The notes below the pieces were generated by a model that worked only from the letters and a program-made list of their open reading frames with translations, was not told the DNA's origin and ran no database searches. A DNA stretch of 64,000 nucleotides from Bacteroidota bacterium (lineage in GTDB: Bacteria > Bacteroidota > Rhodothermia > Balneolales > Balneolaceae): contig JAAAOB010000021.1 in the NCBI GenBank assembly GCA_009909035.1, positions 1 to 64,000 on the forward strand, in the 5' to 3' direction. Made by a program: the position numbers and the translations under genes. Shown one piece after another: positions 48,635 to 58,728 of the stretch. The stretch's first letter is position 1, and the number at the start of each line of letters is the position of its first letter.

Positions 48635-49519
48635 ATGCAGCAAATTACCGACACACTGTTTCAGCCGAAACCGCTCCTTGAACGACGCCTTGGGTCTGAC
48701 CTGTTCGACAGTATTCCGTCCGTTGCGGGAATCTACAGGTTTTATGATGCGGGTGGTGAGCTTCTCTATGTTGGCAAAGCAAAAAACCTGAGGCTGCGCC
48801 TGTTCAGTTATAAACGGGCCAGGCCGGGGCAGGTGTCGCGAAAGGTGGCGCGGATGATCTCGCAAATCTCCAGAATCGAAATTGAGGAAACGGAAACCGA
48901 ACGGGAGGCTCTGCTGCTGGAGAATCACTGGATCCGCGAAAAGCGGCCGCCGTTTAACCACGCCAACAAGCAGACCGAAGCGTACTACTTTGTGTATCTG
49001 AAAGCGGATGAGGAGGCGCTGCAGTTTCGCCTGGCGATGCATGTTCACGACGACACGGACAAGAAATTCTGGCACGGCTGTTTTAAGGGGCACAACCCGG
49101 TCCGCCGCTCCATGGGGTGCCTGCTGCAGCTCCTCTGGATGGCGGAGCATGACGTATGTTCGCCCCACTACCTGCCGGTACAGCTCACCCGTCGGCTGAC
49201 CCCCATGCGGTTTACCCTGAGGTGGAATTATCAGGACTCGCCGTCTGTAAATTACGGCCTGACCGAATTACTGAACGGGTGGATCAGGGGAGAGTCGTGT
49301 GAACTGCTGGAGTGGCTGGTGGTTCAGATCGAGTGCGGGCGTCAGATGGATCAATTCGAAACTCACTTCCTGGAAAACCGCCTGGAGTGCCTTAAATCAT
49401 TCTTCGATCGGAAGCTTGTCCGCCACCGGATGCTGAGAGAACATTTGCCGGATGAGCGCCGGATGATTGGCCAGGATGAACTGGATGATCTGATTGTAGA
49501 ACAGGGTTCAACCCTGTAA
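48635..49519 (+). CDS. Stand-alone GIY-YIG (UvrC N-domain-like) endonuclease
   Basis: SVAGIYRFYDAGGELLYVGKAKNLRLRLFSY...ETETEREALLLENHWIREKRPPFN. Confidence 0.9.
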   Translation: MQQITDTLFQPKPLLERRLGSDLFDSIPSVAGIYRFYDAGGELLYVGKAKNLRLRLFSYKRARPGQVSRKVARMISQISRIEIEETETEREALLLENHWIREKRPPFNHANKQTEAYYFVYLKADEEALQFRLAMHVHDDTDKKFWHGCFKGHNPVRRSMGCLLQLLWMAEHDVCSPHYLPVQLTRRLTPMRFTLRWNYQDSPSVNYGLTELLNGWIRGESCELLEWLVVQIECGRQMDQFETHFLENRLECLKSFFDRKLVRHRMLREHLPDERRMIGQDELDDLIVEQGSTL

Positions 49520-49575
49520 AAATTTACTTAATGCACGGTTGGTCACTTCCATATCTCTTTTTAATTCAGAGTTCG

Positions 49576-49690
49576 AATGATGCCGCACCTACGGCGCTTT
49601 TTTTTGATTTGGCCTCTTGCTATACCCAATGGAAATGCTTCGCATTCCCATTGGGTTACGGACATGCCGCCCCGGAATGGGGCTGGTGTA
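49576..49690. repeat. Cluster of three intergenic palindromes
   Basis: GCCGcacctaCGGC; ACCCAATGGaAATGC-ttc-GCATTcCCATTGGGT (49624-49656); GCCCCggaatGGGGC. Confidence 0.55.
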
Positions 49691-50006
49691 TACTCTTGAA
49701 AATGTGACCAATTTTTTTATGTGATCTACTATATCAAAAAAGTCATCATCATCTTTTGTAGCGTGACCCGTTTGTATTGTTCTCGCAGAGTTCCGCGGAT
49801 GAAATCGTAGAGTTTCGCTGATAACAAACCCAGCACCATCGGTGCGGCATTTGTGCACCCCTGCAAGATGAGTATCTGATCATCACCCTTTGTCGGAGTT
49901 TCAGCTAATTCAATCATCCATTGTATAAATCAATAAAATCACATTACTTATGGTCAGCACTTGCGACCCGCTTGAAACCCGATAAGATGAACCAACCCAA
50001 CGTATT

Positions 50007-51359
50007 GTGACTGCCACTTTTTTGATTCTGCTTACTGCCGGTAGTATCGTTCTTTTGCTGTTTCTCATAATGGTGCTCCGCATCCAGGCGTTTATCTCCC
50101 TGTTGCTGGTGAGCATAACCGTAGCCGTGGTGGGCGGAATACCAATTTCAGATGTCACACAGGCGATCCAGGAAGGGATGGGCGGCACGCTGGGATATAT
50201 TGCGATCGTAGTGGGGATTGGCACGATGCTGGGCGAAATTATCCAGGTATCCGGCGGGGCACAGAAAATAGCCGAAACGGTCCTCAAGGCGTTTGGTGAA
50301 AGCAAATCGCAGTGGGCGCTTGCGGCTATTGGGTTAATTGTTGCCATCCCCGTGTTTTTCGAAGTTGCGCTGATCCTGTTCATCCCCCTCATCTATGATA
50401 TGACCAAAAAAACCGGTCGGTCGATTCTTTACTACGGAATCCCGATGGTGGGCGGAATCGCCGTGGCCCATGCGTTTATTCCGCCCACGCCGGGTCCGGT
50501 TGCCGTTGCATCGCTGATTGGGGCCGACCTCGGATGGGTCATCCTGATTGGTGTGGTGTCGGGAATTCCTGCGGCGGCTGTCGGCGGCGTCTATTTTGGA
50601 AAATTTATCGCCAAAAAGATTCATCGTGGGGTGCCTGAGTACATGGAGCTGGACATTCCCGAACCAGAAGATGGCGGGGCACGACAAACACCTTCATTCG
50701 GGATGGTCATCTCTATCATTGCGCTGCCGCTTGTCTTGATCCTGATGAACACCGCCAGTGATGTTCTCCTGGCTGAAGGTGTTGCATTCAGAGAATGGAT
50801 GGGACTCATGGGTCACCCGTTTACGGCGCTGCTGCTGGCTACTCTGCTGGCATTCTATTATTTAGGGATTCGCCTTGGTTTCACAGCCGCTGAAATTCAG
50901 AAGGTTGCCACCCGTTCGATGGAGCCGGTTGGGATCATAATCCTGGTGACAGGCGCCGGTGGCGCATTTGGGCAGATTCTGATTTCAACCGGAGTGGGAG
51001 ACGCCCTGGTGGCACTTATGGAGAATACAAACATGCCGGTTATCCTGTTTGCATTCCTGGTAGCAAGCGTGGTGAGAGTATCGCAGGGATCGGCCACCGT
51101 TGCGATGGTGACGGCCGCCGGCCTTGTGGCACCTGTTGTGGATGCGGGCGGATATTCAGCACCGCTTTTGGGCTGCATCACCATTGCGATCGCCTGCGGC
51201 GGCACGGTCCTTTCGCACGTGAATGACTCCGGTTTCTGGTTGGTGAATCAGTATATGGGGCTCACCGAAAAAGAGACGCTCCAGTCGTGGACCGTGATGG
51301 AGACGATCATCGGCGTTACGGGGCTGGCTGTGGCGCTGGTCATCGGGTCGTTTCTGTGA
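50007..51359 (+). CDS. gntP: Gluconate:H+ symporter (GntP family)
   Basis: GMGGTLGYIAIVVGIGTMLGEIIQVSGGAQKIAETVL; FIPPTPGPVAVA; VNDSGFWLV. Confidence 0.93.
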   Translation: MTATFLILLTAGSIVLLLFLIMVLRIQAFISLLLVSITVAVVGGIPISDVTQAIQEGMGGTLGYIAIVVGIGTMLGEIIQVSGGAQKIAETVLKAFGESKSQWALAAIGLIVAIPVFFEVALILFIPLIYDMTKKTGRSILYYGIPMVGGIAVAHAFIPPTPGPVAVASLIGADLGWVILIGVVSGIPAAAVGGVYFGKFIAKKIHRGVPEYMELDIPEPEDGGARQTPSFGMVISIIALPLVLILMNTASDVLLAEGVAFREWMGLMGHPFTALLLATLLAFYYLGIRLGFTAAEIQKVATRSMEPVGIIILVTGAGGAFGQILISTGVGDALVALMENTNMPVILFAFLVASVVRVSQGSATVAMVTAAGLVAPVVDAGGYSAPLLGCITIAIACGGTVLSHVNDSGFWLVNQYMGLTEKETLQSWTVMETIIGVTGLAVALVIGSFL

Positions 51360-51412
51360 GTTCAATAACGTAACGTCTAAGCTAAAGATTTCTAAACAAG
51401 TACCTTTCGTGA

Positions 51413-51904
51413 ATGAAGAATATTATACTCATGGGCGTATCCGGATGCGGAAAGACCTTGATAGGAAAGCTGTTGGCGGAGAAGCTGGACGTTACCTTTT
51501 TTGATGGAGACGATTTTCATCCGGAGGTGAACGTAGAGAAGATGCGGTCGGGGGAGCCGCTGAATGACCGGGACCGGCTGCCGTGGTTAGAAACAGTAGC
51601 CGGTCAGATTGAAGAGATGGATCGCGGGGGCGGCGGTGTACTGGCATGTTCCGCACTGAAGCAGACATACCGGGAGATTCTGCAGCGAGCTGATGCCCCG
51701 GTCACATTCGTCTACTTGAAGGGAGAACGGGATCTGATCGCCCGGCGCCTGGCGGAGCGTGAAGGCCACTACATGCCGGCTGAGTTGCTGGATTCTCAGT
51801 TCCGTGCATTGGAAGAACCGGCCAATGCACTTACGGTTTCAATCAATCAAACGCCGCAGGAGATTGTGAGCGAGATTCTGCACAAACTTGGCGACAAAAA
51901 GTGA
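51413..51904 (+). CDS. gntK: Gluconokinase
   Basis: MGVSGCGKTLIGKLLAEKL; FFDGDDFHPEVNVEKMRSGEPLNDRDRLPWL; CSALKQTYRE. Confidence 0.95.
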   Translation: MKNIILMGVSGCGKTLIGKLLAEKLDVTFFDGDDFHPEVNVEKMRSGEPLNDRDRLPWLETVAGQIEEMDRGGGGVLACSALKQTYREILQRADAPVTFVYLKGERDLIARRLAEREGHYMPAELLDSQFRALEEPANALTVSINQTPQEIVSEILHKLGDKK

Positions 51905-52114
51905 ATGGGTTACTTTTAATGCATAATTTAATTTCAGACTCATTGGGCAGTCTCACGGGAAAATTATTCTTCGCGGGTTGGTTAGTAATTACAGACTCAA
52001 CGAAATTGTGAAACCGTGTTATCAACCATGAAGTCTCGAGAACCCAAAGAACAGATAGTTGATATTTAAAACCTCGTGTGTGATTGCGACCTCGTGTTCT
52101 CGTGGTAAAAATGA

Positions 52115-53587
52115 ATGGCTGAGACATTTGATCACCAGTTTCTTTACAATCAAAAAAGCATGAAAAAATCAGACATCGGCGTTTTTGGTCTTGGTGTGAT
52201 GGGCAGAAACCTGGCCCTGAATCTTGAAGAGAGCGGGTTCAGGGTATCGGTCTATAACCGTATGGAAGGCGGGGAGAAACGGATTCTTGACGAGTTTATA
52301 GACGAAGAGGCCGAAGGAAATGACTTGATCGGCTGCAGAAATGTGGAGGATTTTGTGGAATCGATCAAGCCGCCCCGCTCAATTCTGCTGATGGTCAGCG
52401 CCGGAAAAGCGGTGGATGCTGTTATCGATCAGCTGAAGCCGCACCTGGAAACGGATGACATGATCATCGATGGCGGGAATTCGCACTTTGACGATACCCG
52501 GCGTCGAGTTGAGAAGCTCTCAGCCGCAGGAGTTCATCTTGTCGGGATGGGAGTCTCCGGCGGGGAGGAGGGTGCCCGGTTCGGCCCCTCGCTTATGCCG
52601 GGAGGTTCAGAGCAGGCATGGAGATCGATCAAGCCGGTGATGGAGGCCATTGCGGCGAAAGCGGAGGATGGATCACCCTGCTGCCGGTGGATGGGCGGCG
52701 ATGGTGCGGGTCATTTTGTGAAGATGGTGCACAACGGGATTGAGTACGGCGATATGCAGATTATTGCCGAGGCGTCTCACCTGATGCGTTCGGTAATAGA
52801 GATGACGGCCGATGAGATATCGCAGGTATTTCGGGAATGGAACAGTGGAAAACTGAATGGATACCTGACCGAAATTACAGCCGATATCTTTTCCGCCCGG
52901 GATGAGGACGGGGAGCCGCTGGTGGAGAAGATCCTGGATGCGGCCGGACAAAAAGGAACCGGGCGGTGGACAGTAATTGCTGCGCTGGAGCTTGGAGTGC
53001 CGCTTCCGGTGATTACATCAGCGGTCTACAGCCGCAGCTTTTCAGCCTTTAAAGATCTGCGTGTGCGGATCTCCGGGATGGAGAGTGGGAAGAGTTCAGC
53101 CAAAACCCGGGAGCGAAAGTCAACGCTTGATGAGCTTGAACAGGCGATGATTGCCGCGCGGCTGATGAACCTTGCGGAGGGATTTTTCCTGATCCACTCG
53201 GCATCGGAGCAGTACGGGTGGGAGATCGACCCAGTGTCGGTGGCAAAAACCTGGCGGGGTGGCTGCATCATCCGTTCGGCACTGCTCGAAGATGTGATTA
53301 CAACCTTTGAAAAACATCCGGATGTAGTCCACCTGCTGCAGAGCCCGGAATATTTTGGTGAAATAGAATCATTCGTTGGCGGCCTGGTATCGGCGGTGGC
53401 TCTCGCCGGAAGGACAGACGTGCCGGTTCCGGCGCTCTCATCCGCATTGAACCAGCTCTACACACTAAGATCCGGAGAGCTTCCCGCCAACGTGATCCAG
53501 GCCCAGCGCGACTATTTTGGTGCGCACACCTACGAACGGACGGACCGGCCGCGCGGGGATTTTTTCCATACCGATTGGAATGAGTAA
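52115..53587 (+). CDS. gnd: 6-phosphogluconate dehydrogenase, decarboxylating (probable start at 52160)
   Basis: IGVFGLGVMGRNLALNLEESGFRVSVYNR; GNSHFDDTRRR; GVSGGEEGARFGPSLMPGG; KMVHNGIEYGDMQ. Confidence 0.97.
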   Translation: MAETFDHQFLYNQKSMKKSDIGVFGLGVMGRNLALNLEESGFRVSVYNRMEGGEKRILDEFIDEEAEGNDLIGCRNVEDFVESIKPPRSILLMVSAGKAVDAVIDQLKPHLETDDMIIDGGNSHFDDTRRRVEKLSAAGVHLVGMGVSGGEEGARFGPSLMPGGSEQAWRSIKPVMEAIAAKAEDGSPCCRWMGGDGAGHFVKMVHNGIEYGDMQIIAEASHLMRSVIEMTADEISQVFREWNSGKLNGYLTEITADIFSARDEDGEPLVEKILDAAGQKGTGRWTVIAALELGVPLPVITSAVYSRSFSAFKDLRVRISGMESGKSSAKTRERKSTLDELEQAMIAARLMNLAEGFFLIHSASEQYGWEIDPVSVAKTWRGGCIIRSALLEDVITTFEKHPDVVHLLQSPEYFGEIESFVGGLVSAVALAGRTDVPVPALSSALNQLYTLRSGELPANVIQAQRDYFGAHTYERTDRPRGDFFHTDWNE

Positions 53588-53898
53588 CAGGAGAGACAGA
53601 AGAGCAGGCCGGCTATAAAAATGGGATGAACAGGCAGAGATCGGAGAGCAGATCGCCACGTGAAGCAGCGAATGGGTAGAATCTGGTAAACGGACTCTTC
53701 TATTCTAAGATTTTTGCCGCTTATCGATTTATCAATAAAGTACTGAAACGTTTAAATTTAAGAATTTTTCTCACCTACACGATAAGTGAACAACTCTGAC
53801 GACTTGCACGGGGAACAGGTATTGTGTGCAGGTGAACAGGGCAGCCGGTACTTGTCACAGCCGGCAAACAGAACAGAATATCCATAAAATCATCTGCT

Positions 53899-56800
53899 AT
53901 GAGACCTGACAGCTACTGCCGTTCACTCTTGATATGTGCATTAATTTTCCTGTTTGCCACTATTTCTGCTCTTCCTTCAATCGCCCAGCAAAGCAAAAAG
54001 CCGTTTTCTCTTGATCTGGGTCTCGGCAGCGGGCTGATTGGAGATGAGAATGTGCCGTCCACGCTTTTGCCGGAACTGGAGCTAAGCTTTATTCCGGGAC
54101 GATACGGGGTCGGGCTGAACACCGGGTTTTATTCTTACGAGTCCGCTTTTAACCCTGAACAATACCGCGACGGGTTTGAAGATTTTACATCGGTAAACGG
54201 TGAGGGTGATAAGTGGAAATCATTTTTCATTGGCCTGGGTCCGCGGGTTGAGTTTGGGGCAAATTTGCCGGTACAGTTTAAAGCCGGCGCAGATCTCTCC
54301 CTTACCCGAAACGCTCCTCCAGAGGCGGACGTGGTGTTCAGTGATGAAACCGGGGTGTTTCACGATACGAATTTAACACTGTCGGAGTTTTCAGCGGGTG
54401 AGGATTTTAAGAAATGGACCACAGCTATCAGGCCGGAGGTCCAGGTACAGTTTTCACCGGGTCGATCCCAGCGGTTTGGATTTCATATCACCACAGGACT
54501 GCAGCATCAGCTCTCTGAAAACTCATTTACCTACACCGAACGAGACCTGAGCCGTGTCAAAAATCTTGACAACGCCCGGGAGATGTTTTTCCAGTTCGAA
54601 ACAGCGCCGGTTATAGAGCGAACAGAAGAAGCTCCCAAAACCAACTTCTTTGTGAATGCCGGGATAAAAATAAAATTCGGTGGTAGCAAAGCTCCTAAAA
54701 ATCAGAAGCCGGTATTTACTGAAAATTTAGACCCGCCCGTCCAGGACGGAGACCCGAAAGACGGGGGAGAGGATCCGCCGGAAGGGGATGAAGAAGGAGA
54801 AGAGGGCCAGGACGAGAACAAAAATGATGGTGATGAAGAGGAAGAAGACCAGGAAGAGCCCGCCCAGCTATTTGTTGGAGAAAATGGAGAGTTTGAGGTA
54901 GAAAACCTCAATATCACCGGGAACGGGCCTTTTTCAGGGTCCGGCGAAGTGTATATCGACTGGCTGCAGTCGTATGTTGCGGTGGAATTTACCGGTATTA
55001 CCGTGAACCCGGGAAACAACCATCTTACCTCAGGGAAGGTCACGTCTGTGATCGATCCCAATGCACCGGCGTACCCGAAAGCCTGGGCATCGCCGCTGGC
55101 CACCAACTCGATTGCCTACAACCATCCGGAGATTGCAGACGTGCATAATTTCATGCTTCAGCAGCCTTTTTATGAATATAACGGCACGCCCATCACACCA
55201 ACGGTTTTGGAGGCTCCAATCGGTGTGGAGCTGGATCCGGACAGCTGGTTTGCCATCATGGAGATCGTATTTGAGTCTGATAAATCAAAGTTTAATGCCT
55301 CCATCGCCTATGAAACGCCGGCCGACTGGAACAATGCGGACCTGGTGGGGTTTGCCGCTGAAGATCTCGAATTTCACCCGATGGATATTAGCTTTCAGCA
55401 GGGACGGCTTGAGATTGTGGATGACCTGATGGTGGGCAACGCCAATAACGATATTACGTTCACCTTTCTGGCTCCTGACGGCAATAACGTGGGCACGTTT
55501 ATTGAATGGGACGAGACCGGCTTCACGCTCTTTGGAGTTGAGATTGAAAATGAATTTACGCGCGACTGGCTTCTCCCTGTGCCCGATAACGGCACCGATA
55601 AAGTGACGGCTACGCTCAGCGGAACCGGCTATTCGTGGAACAACCTTCTGCTTACAGGCGACCTTGAAAAAGCGGAATTTGTGGATGGTGCAGGAATGAC
55701 CATTGAGGCAAATTCCCTGAACTACGATATGTCGGACTCCCTGAACCCGGCCGCCATGGAGTTCCCGCTGAACTATACAGGACAGGATACCACAGAGCTC
55801 TGGCGAGGTTTTTACGCCAAAAACTTTACAGTTGGCCTTCCTGAGTCGATCGAGACCCATGCCGGCGGCCCGCCGCAAGTTGGGGTGCAGGATATGATTA
55901 TCGACCACCAGGGTGTGACGCTGGAGGCGTTTGCTCACGACGTCTACCAGTATCCCGATGCGAGCATAGCCGACCTCAACGCCAGTGTGGATACGGTAAA
56001 TGTGAAAATCGTGACCAACACCTTTACAGAAGCATATATCAGAGGAAAGGTTGCAATACCGGCTACGCACCCCGATTCATTGCAGGATCCATTGAAATAC
56101 ACCGGGCTGTTTGTAACCGGGTTTAATGCTCCCTACGGAAGCACACTTGAACTGGTGATTGTTCCGGATGGCCCGATTTACGCCAATATGCTGAAAGGAA
56201 CGCTGACGCTTGAGCCCACATCGCACATTATGGCATCGGCTGGAAATGGTGAAAAATCGTTCGATATGACCCTGAATGGTGACATCGATTGGGGAAATGT
56301 GGACCTGGATCCGATCACAAATGTGAATATGGGGCTCGAATTTAGCGGCCTTGGGTTTGACTACCAGAACAATACCGGCCTGATTTTCAACATGGGGTCC
56401 TGGAGCCTGGCCAGCCCGCAGAAGTTTATGCACAACTTCCCGGTCTCGTTTCAGAATATTCAGTTTATTCCACAAAGCCCCGGGCCGGGTCAGCTACTGA
56501 AAGGGAAGATCGGTTTCACGACGGTGTTTAACCTGAGCGAGAATCTTGGCGGGCAGACCACCATGGGCATCGGAATTGCTATCGATGATGATTCAGCCAA
56601 TTTCAAAAAGTTTGCACCCAAGTACGACGGGCTAACGCTCGACTCCCTGATTGTCAGTGCCAACCTGAAGGCAGTCAATATCGATGGCCTGCTCTACATT
56701 GATAATGATGACCCGGTGTATGGAAAGCGGGTCGGGGGCAGTGTGCAGGCAGAGTTTACCGGGGCCGGGCTAAATGTGGAGGCAGACGCACAGTTCGGAA

Positions 56801-58713
56801 ACACATCCTATCAAAACGGCGGGCAGCTCTATCGCTACTGGCAGGTGGATGTACAGGCTGATTTTCCCGACCCCGGGGTTCCATTCCTGAGTGGCGTGGC
56901 ATTTCGCGGGTTTGGCGGCGGAGCCTACAACAATATGGAGGTGGCCGTGAGCCCAACCGGTGAACGGAGCTTCACACCTCTCAACAACATGTTCGGGTTT
57001 AACGCAGGGGCTACCATAGCCACAACGCCTGAAGAGAAAGGATTTAATGCCGACGTGACGCTGATGGGAGAGTTCAATACCAATGGCGGCGGGATGACCT
57101 ACGTTGGATTCAATGGTGATTTTGGCACCGGCGCCTCCATTACAGACCGTCGCAATGGAAAAGGCAAAGTGTTTGGTAACCTGTTGGTGGATTACGTTTT
57201 CCCGACCAAGAATTTCACTCTTGCCGCAAACGCAAATATCAATACGGACCCGGTCAAAACGATTCCAAATGAACCGTTCAATCTCACGCTGAATATTGAC
57301 GGAATGGCCAACGAATGGAGCTTTAAAGCCGGTGTTCCAACGAACACCAACGATGTGGAAGTGCTGGGTGTAAATCTCTATGAGTACCTGATGCTCGGAA
57401 ATTCAATACCCAACCCAAACGGTTTCACGAACAGGTTTGCAAGCAACTACGCACAGCAGTTTGGATACAGCCCGAACAACGCCCACATGCAGGGACAGAT
57501 CGACAACAATATGGCGGAACTTGGGGCCGGTTTTGCCATGGGACTTGGATTCGAATTCGAGGCCTCAGGTAGTCAACAGGTCTATTCCGGCGTATGGCGC
57601 GACTGGTCAATCGGGTATGAGGCAGCGGCCGGTGCAGAACTTCACCTCTCGTTCCTGGAGTACGCCAGCTGCAGCGGTTATAACGATTGGGGAATCAACA
57701 GCTGGAGAGCGGGCGGTGGCTTTGGATTTTACGCCGCCGTTAGTGCCCAGGCGAAGGGATATCACCGGAACAATGGTGAATTTGATAAAATCTACAACCT
57801 GGCCACGCTGAAAGCGGGCGGATACCTGACGGGTAAGTTTCCCAAACCCGTTTACGCTTCAGGAGCCGTAAGCGGCAGCGCGGAAGTACTCAATGTATTT
57901 GATGTGAACTTTCACCAGCAGTTTCAGTATGGCACCAACTGTTCCGGCAGCCCGGTCCAGCCCAATGTAAATGTAACACCGGGTGATGCCGCAGCGGATT
58001 TCGACGGCGCATTGGTCAATTACGTTGTGCCTCTCTCGTACTATAATTTCCCGCTGGAATCACCTCTCAGCGTAAAATATGGCCTGGTTCCGGATGAACA
58101 GTTTAGTGTGCCCGAAACCCAGGCGAACGGCACCATCGAGATGCGAACATTTAAGCTGGAGAAAACGGTGACGCTCGAAAAAGAGGTAAATGGAGCGTAC
58201 CAGACAGAGCCTCTGACCGATTCAATTAACAATCTTGGGGAGTATCAGTATATCATTCCCGGTCCGCCGCCCCTGGTTAATGCCGGTCCCGTGGGTCTGG
58301 CTCAGGGGTTAGGGGCTCCATCAAACGGTGGCAGCCCCGGGACGGGAACAGGATCACTGCCCGCGCTGCAGCCGGCGCAAACCTGGAACCCGGCACCGGG
58401 TGGGGGCAGCGGATCAATTCCGCCCTACCAGGGAGCTATACAACTGACGCCTGCCGGAGGTTCGGGTGGCGGTAATAACCCGCCAAACTACGGCAACCTT
58501 CCCCCGGAGCCGCCACCACCGGTGAATGATCTCGAAGCCGATACCTGGTACCGATTTACGGTAGATGCTGTGCTGGTAGAGTTCGTAAACGGCAACTGGG
58601 TCACCGCTACAGATAATAGCGGCAATCCAATCACCCAGACGGAAACCAAAAATTTCTTCACCGGTGATCCGGGACCGCTGCAACCATCCGGCCCGGGTTT
58701 TTCAACCTATTAA
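53899..58713 (+). CDS. 1604-aa secreted/outer-membrane protein: N-terminal barrel-like region, acidic linker, giant beta-rich region, Pro/Gly-rich segment
   Basis: Signal peptide; amphipathic strands LDLGLGSGLIGDENV...FFVNAGIKIKFGG; linker DPKDGGEDPPEGDEEGEEGQDENKNDGDEEEEDQEEP; no recognised enzymatic motif. Confidence 0.75.
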   Translation: MRPDSYCRSLLICALIFLFATISALPSIAQQSKKPFSLDLGLGSGLIGDENVPSTLLPELELSFIPGRYGVGLNTGFYSYESAFNPEQYRDGFEDFTSVNGEGDKWKSFFIGLGPRVEFGANLPVQFKAGADLSLTRNAPPEADVVFSDETGVFHDTNLTLSEFSAGEDFKKWTTAIRPEVQVQFSPGRSQRFGFHITTGLQHQLSENSFTYTERDLSRVKNLDNAREMFFQFETAPVIERTEEAPKTNFFVNAGIKIKFGGSKAPKNQKPVFTENLDPPVQDGDPKDGGEDPPEGDEEGEEGQDENKNDGDEEEEDQEEPAQLFVGENGEFEVENLNITGNGPFSGSGEVYIDWLQSYVAVEFTGITVNPGNNHLTSGKVTSVIDPNAPAYPKAWASPLATNSIAYNHPEIADVHNFMLQQPFYEYNGTPITPTVLEAPIGVELDPDSWFAIMEIVFESDKSKFNASIAYETPADWNNADLVGFAAEDLEFHPMDISFQQGRLEIVDDLMVGNANNDITFTFLAPDGNNVGTFIEWDETGFTLFGVEIENEFTRDWLLPVPDNGTDKVTATLSGTGYSWNNLLLTGDLEKAEFVDGAGMTIEANSLNYDMSDSLNPAAMEFPLNYTGQDTTELWRGFYAKNFTVGLPESIETHAGGPPQVGVQDMIIDHQGVTLEAFAHDVYQYPDASIADLNASVDTVNVKIVTNTFTEAYIRGKVAIPATHPDSLQDPLKYTGLFVTGFNAPYGSTLELVIVPDGPIYANMLKGTLTLEPTSHIMASAGNGEKSFDMTLNGDIDWGNVDLDPITNVNMGLEFSGLGFDYQNNTGLIFNMGSWSLASPQKFMHNFPVSFQNIQFIPQSPGPGQLLKGKIGFTTVFNLSENLGGQTTMGIGIAIDDDSANFKKFAPKYDGLTLDSLIVSANLKAVNIDGLLYIDNDDPVYGKRVGGSVQAEFTGAGLNVEADAQFGNTSYQNGGQLYRYWQVDVQADFPDPGVPFLSGVAFRGFGGGAYNNMEVAVSPTGERSFTPLNNMFGFNAGATIATTPEEKGFNADVTLMGEFNTNGGGMTYVGFNGDFGTGASITDRRNGKGKVFGNLLVDYVFPTKNFTLAANANINTDPVKTIPNEPFNLTLNIDGMANEWSFKAGVPTNTNDVEVLGVNLYEYLMLGNSIPNPNGFTNRFASNYAQQFGYSPNNAHMQGQIDNNMAELGAGFAMGLGFEFEASGSQQVYSGVWRDWSIGYEAAAGAELHLSFLEYASCSGYNDWGINSWRAGGGFGFYAAVSAQAKGYHRNNGEFDKIYNLATLKAGGYLTGKFPKPVYASGAVSGSAEVLNVFDVNFHQQFQYGTNCSGSPVQPNVNVTPGDAAADFDGALVNYVVPLSYYNFPLESPLSVKYGLVPDEQFSVPETQANGTIEMRTFKLEKTVTLEKEVNGAYQTEPLTDSINNLGEYQYIIPGPPPLVNAGPVGLAQGLGAPSNGGSPGTGTGSLPALQPAQTWNPAPGGGSGSIPPYQGAIQLTPAGGSGGGNNPPNYGNLPPEPPPPVNDLEADTWYRFTVDAVLVEFVNGNWVTATDNSGNPITQTETKNFFTGDPGPLQPSGPGFSTY

Positions 58714-58728
58714 AGCGGAGCAACTATT

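Noticed and set aside
50007-53587. Gluconate transporter-kinase-dehydrogenase block as a novel system
   Set aside because: Standard gluconate catabolic gene set with canonical motifs.
55285-56070. 261-aa minus-strand ORF inside the 1604-aa gene
   Set aside because: Antisense to a continuous secreted-protein ORF; no motif or independent start signal.
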